Source: a virus
Reading direction: 5' to 3' (one strand)
IMG/VR virus record: IMGVR_UViG_3300007770_000065
Location: 1 to 30,363 of that record
Length of the DNA stretch: 30,363 nucleotides
The translations under genes were made by a program, and so were the position numbers. Below are positions 28,492 to 30,363 of this stretch, in pieces (positions within the stretch are counted from its first letter, which is position 1; every line of letters begins with the position of its first letter). Under the pieces are notes generated by a model. That model searched no databases, had not been told where the DNA came from, and saw only the letters and a program-made list of their open reading frames with translations.

Positions 28492-29356
28492 AAACTTTCC
28501 ATTTTGCTTCAAGACGATCTCTTTCGGCTTCAAACTCTGCGTCGGTTAAAGCATAGTCCCAGAAACGAATTTCTCCGAAACCTACTTTTTCATTCCAATT
28601 TGAAAATATCGGCCCTACGGAATTTTCCGCCACCCAGAACATTTTGCTGGTCCAGCCAACGCCCGGCGTCCACGGGTTGGAACTCCAATCGGCAGTGTAT
28701 TCATCATATCCGCTAATATATAATCTAACTGACGTTCCCGGCCCTGGACCATCATCACCAGAAACTCTTGCAACAACCGCGACCCGATCTCCTGCCTCAA
28801 TTCCGTTGCCAGAAATGCTGTCTTGTAACTCATTCCCAGCGGGAGGTGGATCTCTTCGGAAGAAATTTTCAAATCGTTTATTGCTTTCGTCATATGCCAG
28901 TTGCCAACGAAAATACTCTGATCCACCAAACAGCGTCGATTTAACGCCAGTGGGTGGGACATTAGGGAAAGTAACAAAAGCACTAAAGGTAAAAGTAGAA
29001 TTGTTATCCCCATCAGCTAATAAATCATACTCAACGCCGTCCGCGGGTGTATAACCATAACCAACACGCATCCTCGGGTCCTGGCCAGCTGTGGTCCCCT
29101 GTACCAGATCGAAGCCTGTAAGACTATCAGATATTTGTTCTAAATTATTGTCGGGCATACCTAAATTATAAGGATTTGTAGTCGCATCGCCCAAACCACT
29201 ATTGGTAATATGATCTGCGGAATAGTCACCCCCGGAAGATGTAAAATTCTCTGGTAAATACTCCAGTACAGGCGTAGGTATTGGGACGGTGGTGGATAAA
29301 AAACCCGCTCCCTGAGAACCCATCCCCACTCCCATTGATTTAATTCCAATACCCAT
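28490..29356 (-). CDS. LamG/concanavalin-A-like virion protein
   Basis: 288 residues. A Gly/Met-rich start (MGIGIKSMGVGMGSQGAG) and a Pro-rich segment lead into a beta-sandwich region from about residue 65 to 270 (STFTFSAFVTFPN, WQLAYDESNKRF, RVAVVARVSG, VRLYISG), ending in the LamG signature EIRFWDYALTDAEF. These domains bind sugars on tail fibres, tailspikes or capsid decorations. A charged helix closes the protein. Gene position among coiled-coil structural genes fits a virion surface role; which part of the particle is unknown. It follows a short hairpin in the preceding gap. Confidence 0.82.
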   Translation of the reverse strand: MGIGIKSMGVGMGSQGAGFLSTTVPIPTPVLEYLPENFTSSGGDYSADHITNSGLGDATTNPYNLGMPDNNLEQISDSLTGFDLVQGTTAGQDPRMRVGYGYTPADGVEYDLLADGDNNSTFTFSAFVTFPNVPPTGVKSTLFGGSEYFRWQLAYDESNKRFENFFRRDPPPAGNELQDSISGNGIEAGDRVAVVARVSGDDGPGPGTSVRLYISGYDEYTADWSSNPWTPGVGWTSKMFWVAENSVGPIFSNWNEKVGFGEIRFWDYALTDAEFEAERDRLEAKWKV

Positions 29357-29375
29357 ATTAAGAACTTTCTTCTAT

Positions 29376-29399
29376 CTCTTCTTGTTATATTAAGAAGAG
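29376..29399 (-). promoter_or_regulatory. Hairpin before the LamG-like gene
   Basis: Perfect 8-bp stem CTCTTCTT/AAGAAGAG with an eight-base loop, overlapping the end of the upstream gene, about 20 bases before the LamG ATG. No T-run follows, so mRNA processing or translational control is more likely than termination. Confidence 0.5.
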
Positions 29400-29623
29400 G
29401 TAATAAAATCTTTTTCTGTCCCCAGGCAACATCCCTGAGGTGCGTGTGTCTTGTTCTTAAGGGGTTGCCTGCCCGCGCGACGCTCGGCATTCGCGATCAG
29501 ATCATCGACTATAACATCGTCGGCATTTTCTTCTCCCGCAGAAGAAGACCCTTCAGTAGCTGTTGTCGAGTCGTCATCCTCTTCACCATAGATCTCTTGA
29601 AGAATTTTCTTTTTGGCAATCAT
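29390..29623 (-). CDS. Hypothetical protein, 77 residues
   Basis: Starts MIAKKKILQEIYGEEDDDST with an acidic, Ser/Thr-rich middle and a helical segment (VIVDDLIANAERRAG). GAGGGG seven bases before the ATG supports the start at 29623. Its two Cys (GCC) lie near the C-terminus. No family recognised; operonic with the coiled-coil protein (one base apart). Confidence 0.7.
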   Translation of the reverse strand: MIAKKKILQEIYGEEDDDSTTATEGSSSAGEENADDVIVDDLIANAERRAGRQPLKNKTHAPQGCCLGTEKDFITSS

Positions 29624-29624
29624 A

Positions 29625-30119
29625 TTATTCCCCTCTCGTAATAGACAAAATTCGATGAATCTGTCGTTCAATAATTTCTTTTCGGTTGGGCCAATAGATG
29701 TATTCTTGCTCCAATGACTCTGGCTTGATGAAGTTGACGAGCAAAGGAAGGATCAACTTTTCCAGCTCCTTCATTTTACTCGTGGTTGTTTCTTCGACCC
29801 GCCTCTGAATCTCACTCTCTGTTGCGCCTGTATCATTGACCCTCTCCAGCAACGTGTCCAACTTTCCTTCTATGTTCAATTCATCAAAATCCAAAAGTGC
29901 CTTGATGCCCGAAAGTGTACTTTGAAGATCATCCACTTTCCCTTCCAACGCACCAATACCCTCAACCTGTGTCGAAATGCTTTCTACTGCCTGGGCTGTC
30001 GCAGACACCGTGCTTTCTGTATCCGTATCAGTTGTCGGCTTGGCATCAACAAAGGACATGCCAAGATCCATGTCATAATCATCTAACTGAAACCCCTTTA
30101 GAAAATCTGGATCAGCCAT
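29625..30119 (-). CDS. Coiled-coil protein of T4-like marine phages
   Basis: 164 residues. The head MADPDFLKGFQLDDYDMDLG is followed by a long heptad region (about 40-110: VESISTQVEGIGALEGKVDD) and a C-terminal MKELEKLILPLLVNF plus YIYWPNRKEIIERQI. I recall the last pattern (Y-x-WPNR) from conserved structural-region proteins of T4-like cyanophages, without a named function. The start has GAGGGGA upstream and overlaps the HNH gene by eight bases. Confidence 0.75.
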   Translation of the reverse strand: MADPDFLKGFQLDDYDMDLGMSFVDAKPTTDTDTESTVSATAQAVESISTQVEGIGALEGKVDDLQSTLSGIKALLDFDELNIEGKLDTLLERVNDTGATESEIQRRVEETTTSKMKELEKLILPLLVNFIKPESLEQEYIYWPNRKEIIERQIHRILSITRGE

Positions 30120-30363
30120 CTTCCGTCCCCTCTTCTTCTTTATCTCTCATCCGAGGTTCCCGCCTGTTATAGTGTTGAGTGACCACCGAGAGATTTTTCT
30201 TGTCGTTGTTTAATGGGTTGTTGTCCTTATGATGAACATCCTTACCTTCAAGATCTTCATCTGTCGATTTCTTTCTCATGATACGTCGAGCAGAATTTCG
30301 AGCAGAGCGACGAGCAATTTGTTCTGGTCGAGAATGATAATTTTCATACTCGCGAGCATAATC
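30112..30363 (-). CDS. HNH-like protein (5' end cut by window)
   Basis: The open frame has 83 visible residues to the stop at 30112; the start lies beyond 30363. It reads DYAREYENYHSRPEQIARRS, then DVHHKDNNPLNNDKKNLSVV, an HNH-like zinc-nuclease core (HHKD-x(n)-N). The Arg-rich head and this core occur in proteins of T4-like phages annotated as HNH endonuclease. A structural-gene neighbourhood is odd for a homing nuclease, so it may be a maturation or packaging nuclease. It overlaps the next start by eight bases. Confidence 0.75.
   Translation of the reverse strand, partial: DYAREYENYHSRPEQIARRSARNSARRIMRKKSTDEDLEGKDVHHKDNNPLNNDKKNLSVVTQHYNRREPRMRDKEEEGTEDG

Overview
The window looks like an interior part of a T4-like (Tevenvirinae-related) myovirus genome infecting a Gram-negative aquatic bacterium. 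Every convincing gene lies on the minus strand, so transcription runs from high to low coordinates. The backbone appears in T4 order: gp45 (sliding clamp), gp44 and gp62 (clamp loader), regA, gp43 (DNA polymerase) and uvsX. The accessory genes phoH, hsp20, glutaredoxin, a ClpP-like protease and a cobS/cobT-like pair are typical of marine cyanophages and pelagiphages. A tRNA-Leu(UAA) gene carries a group I intron at the same site, and with much the same core, as the cyanobacterial/plastid one, which hints at a cyanobacterial connection. No photosynthesis gene is seen, so the host stays open. Both ends cut through genes (uvsX at the left, an HNH-like gene at the right).

Layout by coordinate: 1-5.1 kb holds uvsX, glutaredoxin, clpP-like, gp43 and a T7-lysozyme-like amidase, the first four joined by short overlaps. 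5.2-9.0 kb holds hsp20 with its own sigma70-like promoter and a leader hairpin, then regA, gp62, two to three tiny hydrophobic peptides, small nucleotide-metabolism or unknown proteins, and gp44. 9.0-11.9 kb is an insertion between gp44 and gp45, which are neighbours in T4: an ammonium transporter, an inner-membrane-anchored coiled-coil protein and an outer-membrane porin, driven by two exact TATAAATA late promoters. 11.9-18.2 kb holds gp45, DUF3310-like, glycosyltransferase, dUTPase, small unknowns, phoH, two proteins with PEP-CTERM-like tails, a SprT-like metalloprotein and a zinc-ribbon protein.

18.2-22.0 kb is a tRNA region mixed with tiny genes: tRNA-Pro(UGG), intron-split tRNA-Leu(UAA), a cloverleaf-like candidate ncRNA, tRNA-Asp(GUC), tRNA-Lys(UUU), a tRNA-like gene (possibly Arg UCU), and tRNA-Ile(UAU). 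It also has a GC-rich pentapeptide-repeat gene and a perfect 39-bp inverted repeat. 22.0-27.1 kb holds a Fic protein, a CobS-like MoxR ATPase, a large HExxH + VWA CobT-like protein and a basic protein behind a sigma70-like promoter. 27.1-28.0 kb is a repeat- and hairpin-rich, mostly noncoding kilobase. 28.0-30.4 kb has probable virion genes (a LamG-like protein and a coiled-coil protein) and an HNH-like fragment.

The core genes form the phage replisome and recombination machinery. The accessory genes appear to support host proteostasis (Hsp20, ClpP), nucleotide supply (dUTPase, possible deoxyribosyltransferase), redox (glutaredoxin), translation of A/U-ending codons (tRNAs) and possibly nitrogen uptake across both membranes. 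Family calls come from motifs read by eye; no database search was run.
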